Part shown: piece by piece, positions 1 through 6,945 of the stretch
How the letters are laid out: every line of letters starts with the position of its first letter
Position numbering within the stretch: the first letter of the stretch is position 1
IMG/VR virus record: IMGVR_UViG_3300025030_000283
Span: 1 to 36,285 of that record
Source of the DNA: a virus
Strand: one strand, 5' to 3'
Length of the DNA: 36,285 nt
Notes under the pieces: generated by a model
Database searches by the model: none
What the model was told of the DNA's origin: nothing
What the model saw: only the letters and a program-made list of their open reading frames with translations
Program-made: the position numbers and the translations under genes

Positions 1-1
1 C

Positions 2-43
2 GAGAGCTACTTCAAGGAAGGGGAAGCCGCCTACCAGGTGTGA
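2..43 (+). CDS. 3' end of a host gene (partial)
   Basis: Frame 2 is open from the window edge and ends in a TGA at 41-43, reading ESYFKEGEAAYQV. The peptide looks like an ordinary coding C-terminus, and it lies outside the first transposase-site core at 141, so it is probably the chromosomal gene beside which the prophage inserted. The product cannot be recognised from 13 residues. Confidence 0.35.
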   Translation, partial: ESYFKEGEAAYQV

Positions 44-125
44 AGGACGTGAGAGGTATGTCACTGATATGACTGGAGGTCGAATTGTGGAAGTATCGGA
101 AATCTTGGGGAAAAGTTGGGGAATC

Positions 126-215
126 GTTGGAGGTGGGTGGTTTGGCACTAAACTGTGGAAAAATGCCGAGTGCGCGCGTGGTGTGTCACTGGTTTGATTG
201 GTGCCAAATCACGCG
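126..215. repeat. Left-end transposase binding sites (attL-like)
   Basis: TTTGGCAC at 141-148 reads inward; GTGCCAAA at 201-208 is the same core in the opposite orientation. The same core occurs three times at the other end of the window. In Mu, L1 points inward and L2/L3 are inverted, so the geometry matches. The physical left terminus is probably about 15-20 bases outside 141; a TG dinucleotide at 128-129 is one candidate, but no matching target duplication was found. Confidence 0.6.
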
Positions 216-248
216 CTTGATGCTTCGAACGTTAAGGGAGGCTACCAG

Positions 249-443
249 ATGACGGATATAAATTCAAGATCGGAAGTGGACGAGGTCAGGGCAAGGATGT
301 CAATGGCTGTCGGAAAGCTGTCCCCTGGTGACTATCAGCTCGTCAAACAGGGGATCTTGCCATTTTCGGAGGAGATCGAAAGGATAAAGCGAGCCGGCTA
401 CTCCTCGTTCTTTAAGGCGAAGCCGATCGGCTTCTTAGGCTGA
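249..443 (+). CDS. Small hypothetical protein at the prophage left end
   Basis: 64 residues starting MTDINSRSEVDEV. A GGGAGG box at about 236-241 lies just before the ATG at 249; an upstream in-frame start at 198 would overlap the left-end transposase site and is less likely. The protein is charged, with no membrane segment and no recognisable family. Its last codons overlap the 3' end of the leftward gene 398-760, and a 16-bp palindrome (419-434) lies inside both. It is transcribed towards the repressor block, a position that has no gene in Mu itself. Confidence 0.5.
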   Translation: MTDINSRSEVDEVRARMSMAVGKLSPGDYQLVKQGILPFSEEIERIKRAGYSSFFKAKPIGFLG

Positions 444-760
444 GTCGGGTCCGCACGTTTCATCTGCATGAGCAGGATGCTTATTTGGGAGACGTGCTGT
501 ATTAGTTCGACAGGATCTCCTTGCTCGGTATGGCCGTAAAAGGTTATCAGGGAGGGGTCATCATAGCCTATATCTTCTAAATGGAAAATAACCGTCTGTC
601 CGAAGCTCACGAGGCGAACGCCTACCTCGTGCTCATGGTCAAGGCCAGAATCGAAATCATTGATCCACTCAACGAGCCTCTCGTAAAAATCACTCGCCTG
701 ATTTTGTTCTGGTCTCATGATCCGGCTAATTACCTTATCCATGTCGCTTCTATCCTTCAT
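398..760 (-). CDS. Hypothetical protein, DUF6173-like, downstream of the repressor
   Basis: 120 residues from ATG 760, which has a GAGGTG Shine-Dalgarno box a few bases upstream; a GTG at 766 overlapping the repressor stop (GTGA) is an alternative start. The core, with HEHEVGVRLVSFGQ, a GYDDPSLITFYG segment and VELIQHVSQISILL, reminds me of the DUF6173 family, whose function is unknown; this is from memory and not verified. It lies directly behind the repressor on the same strand, so it is probably made in the lysogen and could have a prophage-maintenance or exclusion role (inference). Its 3' end overlaps the convergent gene 249-443 by 46 bases. Confidence 0.65.
   Translation of the reverse strand: MKDRSDMDKVISRIMRPEQNQASDFYERLVEWINDFDSGLDHEHEVGVRLVSFGQTVIFHLEDIGYDDPSLITFYGHTEQGDPVELIQHVSQISILLMQMKRADPTQPKKPIGFALKNEE
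419..434. repeat. Perfect 16-bp palindrome in the convergent gene overlap
   Basis: GAAGCCGATCGGCTTC is its own reverse complement. It lies in the overlap of two convergent genes, and both frames read it as KPIGF near their C-termini. It could act as a weak two-way terminator or a protein-binding dyad; no T tract follows on either strand. Confidence 0.6.
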
Positions 761-762
761 GC

Positions 763-1416
763 TCACCTCACTAAACGCCTGACCAGGCGGCCTACCACGC
801 GAAGACGCTCAGCTGCGTCGCCTTGGAATTGTTCGGGTTCATACCGGGCGTTGTCACTTCTTACGATCACCGTGCCATCGATCTTTTTCTGAATGCGCTT
901 GACCAGAAGGGAGTCTCCCGACTGCAGCACGTAGATCGAGTCGTTTTCGATCCGCGCCACTCCCATGTCGATCAGGATCAGATCGCCGTCGGCGAGGTAG
1001 GGCTCCATGCTGTCACCGACCACGCTTATGACGGCAGCCTGCGCGGGTGAGAGGCCGAGCGTAACCTTTAGCCACTCCGCCTTGAACGTCAGGTGGTCGA
1101 CGATCTGCTCGCTTTGCACCACCGCGCCGCTGCCGGCGCTGGCCGCGATCTCATAGCGCGGCACTTGGACGTAACCCTCGGGCGGCCACGCCTGGTGTTC
1201 TTGTACCTCTCCTGTTTTTTCCCCAGAAGCAAGCCAAGCCAAACTAACGCCAGCAGCGAGCGCGATCTTCTCCAAGGTATCTAGCGGAGGGAATGTGTCT
1301 CCCGACAAATATCTACGCAATGAACCTTCAGAAACGTCGCATCGCTCAGCGAACGTCCGGTTCGACTCCCCTTTCATTGCCTCTCTCAGGCGGTCCTTTA
1401 GTTGGTCAGATTTCAT
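763..1416 (-). CDS. LexA/CI-type phage repressor with S24 self-cleaving domain
   Basis: 217 residues from ATG 1416. Residues about 5-65 form an XRE-type helix-turn-helix domain (TFAERCDVSEGSLRRYLSG). Residues about 85-215 are a LexA-like peptidase S24 domain: an Ala-Gly bond in AASAGSGA (94-95) is a candidate cleavage site, with nucleophile Ser136 in GDSMEP and general base Lys173 in LLVKRI, 37 residues apart as in LexA. Known family behaviour is DNA binding as a dimer and RecA-stimulated self-cleavage. An alternative ATG at 1491 has a GGAGG only two bases away and would place two operator repeats inside the gene, so 1416 is preferred. The TGACGCA repeats upstream are its likely operators. 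Mu's own repressor is not of this class. Confidence 0.85.
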   Translation of the reverse strand: MKSDQLKDRLREAMKGESNRTFAERCDVSEGSLRRYLSGDTFPPLDTLEKIALAAGVSLAWLASGEKTGEVQEHQAWPPEGYVQVPRYEIAASAGSGAVVQSEQIVDHLTFKAEWLKVTLGLSPAQAAVISVVGDSMEPYLADGDLILIDMGVARIENDSIYVLQSGDSLLVKRIQKKIDGTVIVRSDNARYEPEQFQGDAAERLRVVGRLVRRLVR

Positions 1417-1423
1417 AGGCTTT

Positions 1424-1585
1424 ATCTGACGCAATATCTGACGCAGTTTGTGTCGTGGTCGGATATTTGTAAGTATTTGAAAACAAAACATTACCTCCGT
1501 GGAAAAGTCTTAGTGCGACGCAAAAGAAATCTGACGCGTAGAAAATGGTTGACGTGCGTCATTTATGGCGGTATTTATTGACGCA
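1424..1585. promoter_or_regulatory. Repressor operator cluster
   Basis: The gap between repressor and early operon is full of one motif. ATCTGACGC occurs at 1424-1432, 1436-1444 and 1529-1537; TGACGCA again at 1579-1585; and the palindrome TGACGTGCGTCA at 1550-1561 contains the motif on both strands. The palindrome overlaps the -35 box of the early promoter, and the 1579 copy lies next to its start point. This is the layout expected for lysogenic control, inferred from position and repetition. Confidence 0.65.
1549..1577 (+). promoter_or_regulatory. Rightward early promoter (Pe-like)
   Basis: TTGACG at 1549-1554, a 17-base spacer, then TATTTA at 1572-1577: close to a sigma-70 consensus. The predicted start is about 1584, some 50 bases before the first early gene. 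The -35 box lies inside the TGACGTGCGTCA dyad, so repressor binding there would block polymerase. Confidence 0.65.
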
Positions 1586-1634
1586 GCTGTAAAACTTAGT
1601 TGGCCCAACGCCAACCCTCCAAGGAGACCACCCC

Positions 1635-2360
1635 ATGGCAGTCGAAGTGGACGAAAGCTTAGTTCTGTTGATGCACGACACGTTACGAACCTGCGCAAAC
1701 GCGGTCGAGATGAACGGCCCCGCGCAGTACATGCTGGCCCAGGAGATTGCCGACCAGGGCAAGCCGGTTGATGAGGTCACCCTGGGCGAGCTGCAGGGCG
1801 CCATGGAGCGGGTGGACGTGCGCTACCACCGCATGACCGCTCGCCTCGACAAGCGCCCCTGCAATATCTACCGGAAGGTCATGCCCCAAGGGGTCTGCGT
1901 CCAGGGGAGCTGGTACACCGGCCCGGAGATCGCCGACCTGGTTGGAGAGGAAGTCACCATCGAGATCTATCCGGAGAATTCCCTGACCCTGGTTGCCAGG
2001 CATGGCCAGCGCTGCTTTCAGCTGCACGCCATGGAAGCTCAGAAGCCCATTACCACTTGGCTCAACTCTGCTCAGGCCGAGATCACAGCCGCCATAGAGA
2101 AGGCAGGATCTCAGCCCGGTCAGATCGCCGTCGACTGCAGGGGAGTCGGTGAGTTTGTCGCTTGTGAGCTTGAGAAGGCCGGCTTAGAGGTCACCCGAGT
2201 TTGGCCTAAAGGGCCTTTTAAGCACGACGTACCGACAGGCTGGAGGTGCAGTGCCTCTAAACGTCCTTCAGCATCGGAAGAAGCTCAGCAAACGCCTCAG
2301 CCGCATGATCCTCACCTTGGGCCTGCAGCCACTGAGCACCCTGGTCAAGCTGAGATCTGA
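1635..2360 (+). CDS. First early-operon protein, unknown; possible chimeric C-terminus
   Basis: Up to 241 residues from ATG 1635, with AAGGAG at 1621-1626. Residues about 70-133 (a run around GSWYTGPEIADLVGEEVTIE) resemble in style the C-terminal beta-barrel of Mu-type transposases, which binds no substrate by itself; the next stretch (IAVDCRGVGEFVACELEKAG) has an alternating strand-helix look reminiscent of RNase-H-fold proteins. Both comparisons are weak. After about residue 200 the protein turns into low-complexity Ser/Gln/His/Pro sequence, and that part is antisense to the leftward gene 2257-2457. The natural stop may have been lost by recombination. It is the first gene after the early promoter; function unknown. 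Confidence 0.55.
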   Translation: MAVEVDESLVLLMHDTLRTCANAVEMNGPAQYMLAQEIADQGKPVDEVTLGELQGAMERVDVRYHRMTARLDKRPCNIYRKVMPQGVCVQGSWYTGPEIADLVGEEVTIEIYPENSLTLVARHGQRCFQLHAMEAQKPITTWLNSAQAEITAAIEKAGSQPGQIAVDCRGVGEFVACELEKAGLEVTRVWPKGPFKHDVPTGWRCSASKRPSASEEAQQTPQPHDPHLGPAATEHPGQAEI

Positions 2361-2457
2361 AGATCTCCCTATCAAGCGCGCCCGAAAGGGCAAGAGAGCG
2401 GGACAAGCAGGTTACGGCGGTGTGCAGGGCAAGAAGTTTCCCATCAGTACAAGACAT
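2257..2457 (-). CDS. Leftward hypothetical protein inside the rightward early operon
   Basis: 66 residues starting MSCTDGKLLALHTAV. An excellent GGAGG sits seven bases before the ATG. The sequence reads as a natural small helical protein, with LALSGALDREIFRSQLDQG and an AAEAFAELLPML tail, while the overlapping rightward frame reads as low complexity; this is why I treat the leftward frame as real. No family is recognised with certainty. It is divergent from 2481-2672 with only 23 bases between the start codons, and its RBS shares a palindrome with the RBS of that gene. Confidence 0.55.
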   Translation of the reverse strand: MSCTDGKLLALHTAVTCLSRSLALSGALDREIFRSQLDQGAQWLQAQGEDHAAEAFAELLPMLKDV

Positions 2458-2480
2458 ACGTTTTCCTCCAGGAGTCAGTT

Positions 2481-2672
2481 ATGAACCGCAAGGTAAAAGC
2501 CCTACTCATTGAGCGGGGGATCAAACAGAAGGAGATCGCCGAGGAGTTGGGGGTGAAGCGCGCCACCGTCTCCGGGGTGATCAACGGGTTCCACTCCTCA
2601 GAGCGCATCAAGCGGCATATCGCTATGCGGCTGAACAAGCCCTACGAGCGGCTTTGGGGCAAGGCGGCCTGA
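2481..2672 (+). CDS. Ner-like helix-turn-helix DNA-binding protein
   Basis: 63 residues. Residues about 8-45 (ALLIERGIKQKEIAEELGVKRATVSGVINGF in outline) are a helix-turn-helix, followed by a helix and the PYERLWG ending common in small phage regulators. AGGAG lies six bases before the ATG. The place just before the transposase gene is where Mu has ner, whose product damps early and repressor transcription; the same role is likely but inferred. Confidence 0.75.
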   Translation: MNRKVKALLIERGIKQKEIAEELGVKRATVSGVINGFHSSERIKRHIAMRLNKPYERLWGKAA

Positions 2673-2761
2673 AGCGGCACTATAGACGATCTTAACCTCG
2701 TCTGCAATGAAAACCGTAAATCAAGATTTGTAATTCTGAGTTGAACCAAGGGGGGCTCTCC

Positions 2762-5056
2762 ATGGTGGGTGGAGAAGCAGAAACACATTATAGCGCCAAA
2801 GAGCTGGCCGGTCTTCCGGGACTGCCAAGCACCGAAAGCGCTGTTATCAGAAGGGCAAAGGCCGAGACATGGGCTGCTCGCCCAAAACCTGGGGTACGTG
2901 GCGGTGCTAGGGAATACCCGCTGAGCTGCCTTCCGGAGGAGACCAGGCAGCACCTGCGCCAGTTGCAGGCGCGTGATGCGGTGAACGGCAGCGAGGGTGA
3001 AGCCGCCGCGATCCTGCAAAGCCTCGGCGTGAACCCCGAGAGCGAGACGGTCAAGGAGGCGGTGAAGGCGGGACGGGCGGCCCGGACGCGCATCGATGCG
3101 GAGAACGAGGCGCAACGCCGCATGAAGGAGCTCTCCCTGGCTCGCTTCAACCAGCTGCCCGAGAAGAAACAGCGCTCCGGCAACGCCCGGCGCAAGGTCA
3201 TGAAGGCCTGCACCGCATTCCTGGTAGCTGCGGGGCAGAAGCCGGGCAACAAGAAATGGATGGAGATCTTCGCCAAGGAGTACAACGCCGGCTATGTCCA
3301 GGTACCCGAGTGGGTGCGGGAGGAGATCACTAGCGTGAGCGCTCGGTCCATCTATCGCTGGCAGGAGAAGTACGATACAGGCGGCATGTACGCCCTGGCT
3401 GACGGCTACGTGACGTCGGCAGGGAACTCCTCCCTGACCAAGGATCAGCAGGACCTCGCCGTGGCCATGCAGGTGCAGTTCCCGGGGTGCTCGGTCAAGA
3501 AGGTGCTGACGGCCCTGGAGGCCCGAGGCATGGCCGCGCACCGCGATACAGTCGCCCGGTTCCTGAAGACCTGGCACAAGCTGAACGCGAGCCTGTTCCT
3601 CTTCCTCACCAACCCGGACGAATGGCGCAACAAGCACATGCTCGCCTTCGGAAACGCCTCCGAGGCGGTCATGCGGCTGAACCAGGTCTGGGAGATGGAC
3701 TCGTCTCCCGCCGACCTGCTGCTTGAGGACGGCCGGCACACCGCCATCGCGGCGATAGACGTCTACTCCAGGCGGCCCAGGCTCCTCATTTCCCCCTCCT
3801 CCAAAGCCACGGCGGTCGCCGCTCTGATGCGACGCTGCATCATCGAATGGGGCGTCCTGGAGACGCTCAAGACCGACAACGGCAAGGATTACGTGGCCGC
3901 GCACATCGAGCGGATCGTGGAGGCCCTGGAGGTGGAGCACGTCCTGTGCCCCCCCTTCACCCCGGAGTGCAAGCCGCACGTCGAGCGCTTCTTCCACACC
4001 TTCTCCCACGGCATCGTGGAACTCCTGCCGGGCTATGTCGGTCACTCGGTCGCCGACAGGAAGGCCATCGAGGCGCGGAAGTCCTTTGCCGACCGGCTGA
4101 TGAAGCGGGGAGGGGAGCCGGTGGAAGTGAAGCTCACCAGCGTGGAGTTCCAGAAGATCTGCGACCGCTGGATCGACGCCATGTACATGCACGATACCCA
4201 CCAAGGGCTTAATGGCAAGACTCCCGCCGAGATGGTGCGCGAGTGGACCTCGCCGATCCGCGTGGTGACCGACGTGCGGGCGCTCGATGTGCTGCTGCAC
4301 CCGGCGCCAAAAGACGGCGGTTTCAGGATGATCGGCAAGAAGGGTGTCCAGGTCGACGTGCGCTACTACCAGTCCGTCGAGTTCGCCCCCCTGGTCGGGA
4401 CGCGGGTCAGAGTTCAGGTCGATGATACCGACCTGGCTCACGCCTACATCTACAGCGAGAAAGGCGAGTTCATCTGCACGGCCGAGTGCCGCGAGTGGTC
4501 CGGCATCTCTGGGGCCGATCTGGCGGCGCACGCCAAGGCGAAGCAGAAGGCGATCATGCAGGAGCAGAGGAAGGAGTTCAAGGAGCTGGCCAAGAAGGCC
4601 AAGGCGGAGACGGTGCCCGAGGACATCCTGCGCTACCGCGAGGACCGGATAGCGACGATTGCGGAGTTTCCGAAGCAGACTGTGCCGCACGTCACGCCGG
4701 CACTGGAAGAAGCCGCAAAGGCGGTCATGGAGCGGACCACGAAGGCGAGCACGGCGGCGCCCGAGCCTTACGAGCTCGCCGCCGAAGTGCTGGCAGGCGA
4801 GGAGCGGCGGCGTCAGAAGGTGGTGAGCCTCGCCGAGTCGCGCAAGCTGCGCGATGTCACCAGCCCCACGGATGTCTATTACATGATCCTGGACCGGATC
4901 AAGGCGGGGACGGTGACACCTTATCAGCAGCAGTGGAAGAAGGATTACGAGTACTGGGAGGACAGCACGAAGAAGGTGGGGCTTTTAAAAGCAGATCCTT
5001 ACTGCCTGCGCGATCCGGGAGAGCAGCAGGACACCAGGCTGGAAAACGAACAATGA
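2762..5056 (+). CDS. Mu-type DDE transposase (MuA homologue)
   Basis: 764 residues from ATG 2762, which has an AGGGGGG box about seven bases upstream; a TTG at 2741 in the same frame is disfavoured. The N-terminal ~60 residues (HYSAKELAGLPGLP onward) are the winged-helix Mu DNA-binding domain, followed by further DNA-binding helices. The RNase-H catalytic core carries Asp313 (EMDSSPADLL), Asp372 (KTDNGKDY) and Glu408 (KPHVERFF). A beta-barrel (about 520-590) and a basic helical tail complete the MuA order. The Asp-Glu spacing is 35 residues, shorter than the 55 known for MuA. It joins the phage ends to target DNA for integration and replicative transposition, with the MuB-like ATPase encoded next. 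Confidence 0.95.
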   Translation: MVGGEAETHYSAKELAGLPGLPSTESAVIRRAKAETWAARPKPGVRGGAREYPLSCLPEETRQHLRQLQARDAVNGSEGEAAAILQSLGVNPESETVKEAVKAGRAARTRIDAENEAQRRMKELSLARFNQLPEKKQRSGNARRKVMKACTAFLVAAGQKPGNKKWMEIFAKEYNAGYVQVPEWVREEITSVSARSIYRWQEKYDTGGMYALADGYVTSAGNSSLTKDQQDLAVAMQVQFPGCSVKKVLTALEARGMAAHRDTVARFLKTWHKLNASLFLFLTNPDEWRNKHMLAFGNASEAVMRLNQVWEMDSSPADLLLEDGRHTAIAAIDVYSRRPRLLISPSSKATAVAALMRRCIIEWGVLETLKTDNGKDYVAAHIERIVEALEVEHVLCPPFTPECKPHVERFFHTFSHGIVELLPGYVGHSVADRKAIEARKSFADRLMKRGGEPVEVKLTSVEFQKICDRWIDAMYMHDTHQGLNGKTPAEMVREWTSPIRVVTDVRALDVLLHPAPKDGGFRMIGKKGVQVDVRYYQSVEFAPLVGTRVRVQVDDTDLAHAYIYSEKGEFICTAECREWSGISGADLAAHAKAKQKAIMQEQRKEFKELAKKAKAETVPEDILRYREDRIATIAEFPKQTVPHVTPALEEAAKAVMERTTKASTAAPEPYELAAEVLAGEERRRQKVVSLAESRKLRDVTSPTDVYYMILDRIKAGTVTPYQQQWKKDYEYWEDSTKKVGLLKADPYCLRDPGEQQDTRLENEQ

Positions 5057-5086
5057 AAAAACCGCCAGTGGTAGGGCCACCGGCGG
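5056..5086 (-). terminator. Rho-independent terminator facing leftward, between MuA and MuB genes
   Basis: CCGCCAGTGG (5062-5071) pairs with CCACCGGCGG (5077-5086) around a 5-base loop with one mismatch. On the minus strand the hairpin is followed by six T residues (plus-strand A at 5056-5061). It would stop antisense transcription heading into the transposase gene; read rightward there is no T tract, so it would only be an mRNA hairpin. Confidence 0.55.
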
Positions 5087-5136
5087 ATTCAATACCCCTT
5101 TAAGGGGAATCCAACAAGACGGGAGGAAGTATAGCA

Positions 5137-5898
5137 ATGAAATTCGGGACGGTAAAGACCAAAGATGTCAGGAAGTTCTCTCAGAGCATAGACGACGTGC
5201 TGAACGTATCCAGCGGCGTCGAGGCCACGAAGATGGCGGTCCTGTGGGGGCACGCCGGCACCGGCAAAACTACGGCGCTGGCGCACATGGTGTGCGTCTA
5301 TGACGGGATCTACATCCGGGCCATGAGCTGCTCCACGGTGACCAGCATCCTGGGCGACCTGTGCAAGGAGCTGGGGGGCAAGAGGATGTGCCGGCGCACC
5401 GACATGATCGAGTTCATCGCCGAGGAACTGACCCGCGACAACCGCGCGCCCAGGCCAATCTTCGTGGACGAGGCCGATTACTGCTTCCGCAGGTTCGACA
5501 TGGTCGAGGCGCTCCGGGACATTCACGACATCGCCAAGGCCTCGGTGATCCTGGTCGGGATGGAGAACATCGCCAAAGCGATCCGCAGCCATGAGCAGAT
5601 CGCCCGCCGGGTCATCAAGTGGGTGAACTTCAGGGGGCTCGACCTGGAGGATACCACCAAGGTCGCGGCGGAGCTGTGCGAGGTGCCGCTCTCCCCCTGC
5701 CTCCTGGACTATGTGCACCGCGAGACGCTCGGCAACATCGGCCGCGCGGTGATCGCCCTGGAGAAGATCGAGCAGTTCGCCCTCGCCAATGGCTTCGATG
5801 GCCCGGTGACCGCCGCCGCTTGGGGAGAGAGGCCACTGTACTTCGACCAGCCGACCTTCAAGACCGGTAAATTCAAGGACTCCAGCCGCGCCCGCTAG
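5137..5898 (+). CDS. MuB-like AAA+ ATPase, transposition target selector
   Basis: 253 residues, with GGGAGG before the ATG. Walker A is GHAGTGKTT (38-46) and Walker B is PIFVDEAD (107-114). MuB polymerises on DNA with ATP, captures target DNA, stimulates MuA and gives target immunity. Compared with Mu B (312 residues) the protein is shorter at the N-terminus and appears to lack the separate N-terminal HTH domain. It follows the transposase gene after an 80-base gap that contains a hairpin, as expected for the A-B pair. Confidence 0.92.
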   Translation: MKFGTVKTKDVRKFSQSIDDVLNVSSGVEATKMAVLWGHAGTGKTTALAHMVCVYDGIYIRAMSCSTVTSILGDLCKELGGKRMCRRTDMIEFIAEELTRDNRAPRPIFVDEADYCFRRFDMVEALRDIHDIAKASVILVGMENIAKAIRSHEQIARRVIKWVNFRGLDLEDTTKVAAELCEVPLSPCLLDYVHRETLGNIGRAVIALEKIEQFALANGFDGPVTAAAWGERPLYFDQPTFKTGKFKDSSRAR

Positions 5899-5933
5899 AC
5901 TGCAATGGCACGTTTTTTTGATTCGGAGGTTTT

Positions 5934-6494
5934 GTGAAACAAAGGAAGCAGATGAGACAGCCCAAGCTGGACCCGATGAAGAAGATGCTGTGGCAGAGCA
6001 TGCGGATTTTCAAGGCAGGTTTCACGGTACCAACGCTGCTGCAGGTTGTGCCCGGCTCGACGCCTTCGGGCGTCAGTCGCTGGGTCATGGACCTGGAGCG
6101 GCACCAGATCATTACGAGGATCGGCGGGACGCCGGCTGCAGGGCAGCATCAAAAGTTCAAGATGGTCAACAAGCGTGAATCCGTAACATATCCATTTACA
6201 TGCACTATTTGCGGAAACCCCCTGCACCGGAAGTGCATTTTTTTTGACTCCCCCAAAAAAGAGACACAGACACAGACAGAGAGAGGTGGGACAGAAAAGA
6301 GAGCGCAGGCGAAGTTCGCCGCCATGACAAAGCTCACCCCGGAGGAACTGGAGCAAGCGGAGGCCGAGCTTTGGCCCAAGAAGGAGAAAACCACCCCCAG
6401 AGACGCAGAGCCAGCCGCCACCGACTACCCGGACGAAGGGTATCACGTGATTCCCGAGGGCCTGAAGCGGCGGCTTGAGGAGACATACCAATGA
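5934..6494 (+). CDS. Hypothetical protein with winged-helix-like N-terminus
   Basis: 186 residues from a GTG at 5934 with GGAGG at 5925-5929. Residues about 15-80 (MLWQSMRIFKAGFTVPTLLQ then a VSRWVMDLERHQIITRIGG segment) look like a winged helix. A CTICGNPLHRKC cluster may bind metal. The middle is coded by homopolymer runs (eight T, five C, six A near 6238-6261) and gives a polar linker; the C-terminal third is acidic and helical. It probably works in phage replication or gene control, but no family was identified. Overlaps the next gene by ATGA. Confidence 0.7.
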   Translation: MKQRKQMRQPKLDPMKKMLWQSMRIFKAGFTVPTLLQVVPGSTPSGVSRWVMDLERHQIITRIGGTPAAGQHQKFKMVNKRESVTYPFTCTICGNPLHRKCIFFDSPKKETQTQTERGGTEKRAQAKFAAMTKLTPEELEQAEAELWPKKEKTTPRDAEPAATDYPDEGYHVIPEGLKRRLEETYQ

Positions 6495-6802
6495 CGCGAC
6501 CTGACAGCATGCAGCTCCTCCGGGAAGCTTGCGAGGCAACGTCACAGGCCGATGTCGCGCGGAAGCTGGGCTATTCCCCCTCTGCCATCAACCAGGTGCT
6601 CAAGGGCAGCTATCCCGACCCCGCGAACATCCTGGCCCTGGTGGAGAAGGAGTATCGCAAGGAGGCGACCATCAACTGCCCGGTAGTCGGGCCGATCACG
6701 CCGGCCAAGTGCATCGAGCACCGCAAACGGCCCTTCGCGGCCACCAACCCGACCCGCGTTGCGCTGTACCGACGCTGCCCGAGCTGCGGAGGCAAACCGT
6801 GA
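6491..6802 (+). CDS. Small helix-turn-helix protein with Cys pair
   Basis: 103 residues, translationally coupled through an ATGA overlap with the gene before. Residues about 17-42 (SQADVARKLGYSPSAINQVL) form a clear helix-turn-helix of the XRE type; the C-terminus carries CPSCGGKP, half of a possible zinc ribbon together with upstream Cys residues. Small HTH proteins of this layout are common in the early operons of Mu-like phages. Specific targets are unknown. Confidence 0.8.
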   Translation: MTRPDSMQLLREACEATSQADVARKLGYSPSAINQVLKGSYPDPANILALVEKEYRKEATINCPVVGPITPAKCIEHRKRPFAATNPTRVALYRRCPSCGGKP

Positions 6803-6933
6803 AAATATCAATCATCTGCCTGCCGGTCGTTTTCTACCTCGGGTTTCTTACCCGCTGCCTGATCACCATCAGCTGCAGGCGTATCGGGGAGCACTATTTG
6901 CGGCGGTTCCTGGCGAAGCGCCCGCACTTTTAA
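6799..6933 (+). CDS. 44-residue predicted membrane protein
   Basis: GTG at 6799 overlaps the previous stop (GTGA), with GGAGG seven bases upstream. Residues 2-24 (KISIICLPVVFYLGFLTRC and following) form one hydrophobic segment; the tail RRIGEHYLRRFLAKRPHF is strongly basic, so a single-span protein with a cytoplasmic basic tail is likely. Tight coupling on both sides supports that it is a real gene. Function unknown. Confidence 0.55.
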   Translation: MKISIICLPVVFYLGFLTRCLITISCRRIGEHYLRRFLAKRPHF

Positions 6934-6945
6934 CGGAGGATCATC

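Noticed and set aside
763-1491. Longer repressor starting at ATG 1491
   Set aside because: The GGAGG is only two bases from the ATG, and the extra 25 residues are coded by operator-like repeats. Kept as an alternative only.
2642-4690. 682-residue minus-strand open frame
   Set aside because: Exactly antisense to the transposase, Leu/His/Arg/Gly-rich, and explained by GC-rich third positions of the real gene.
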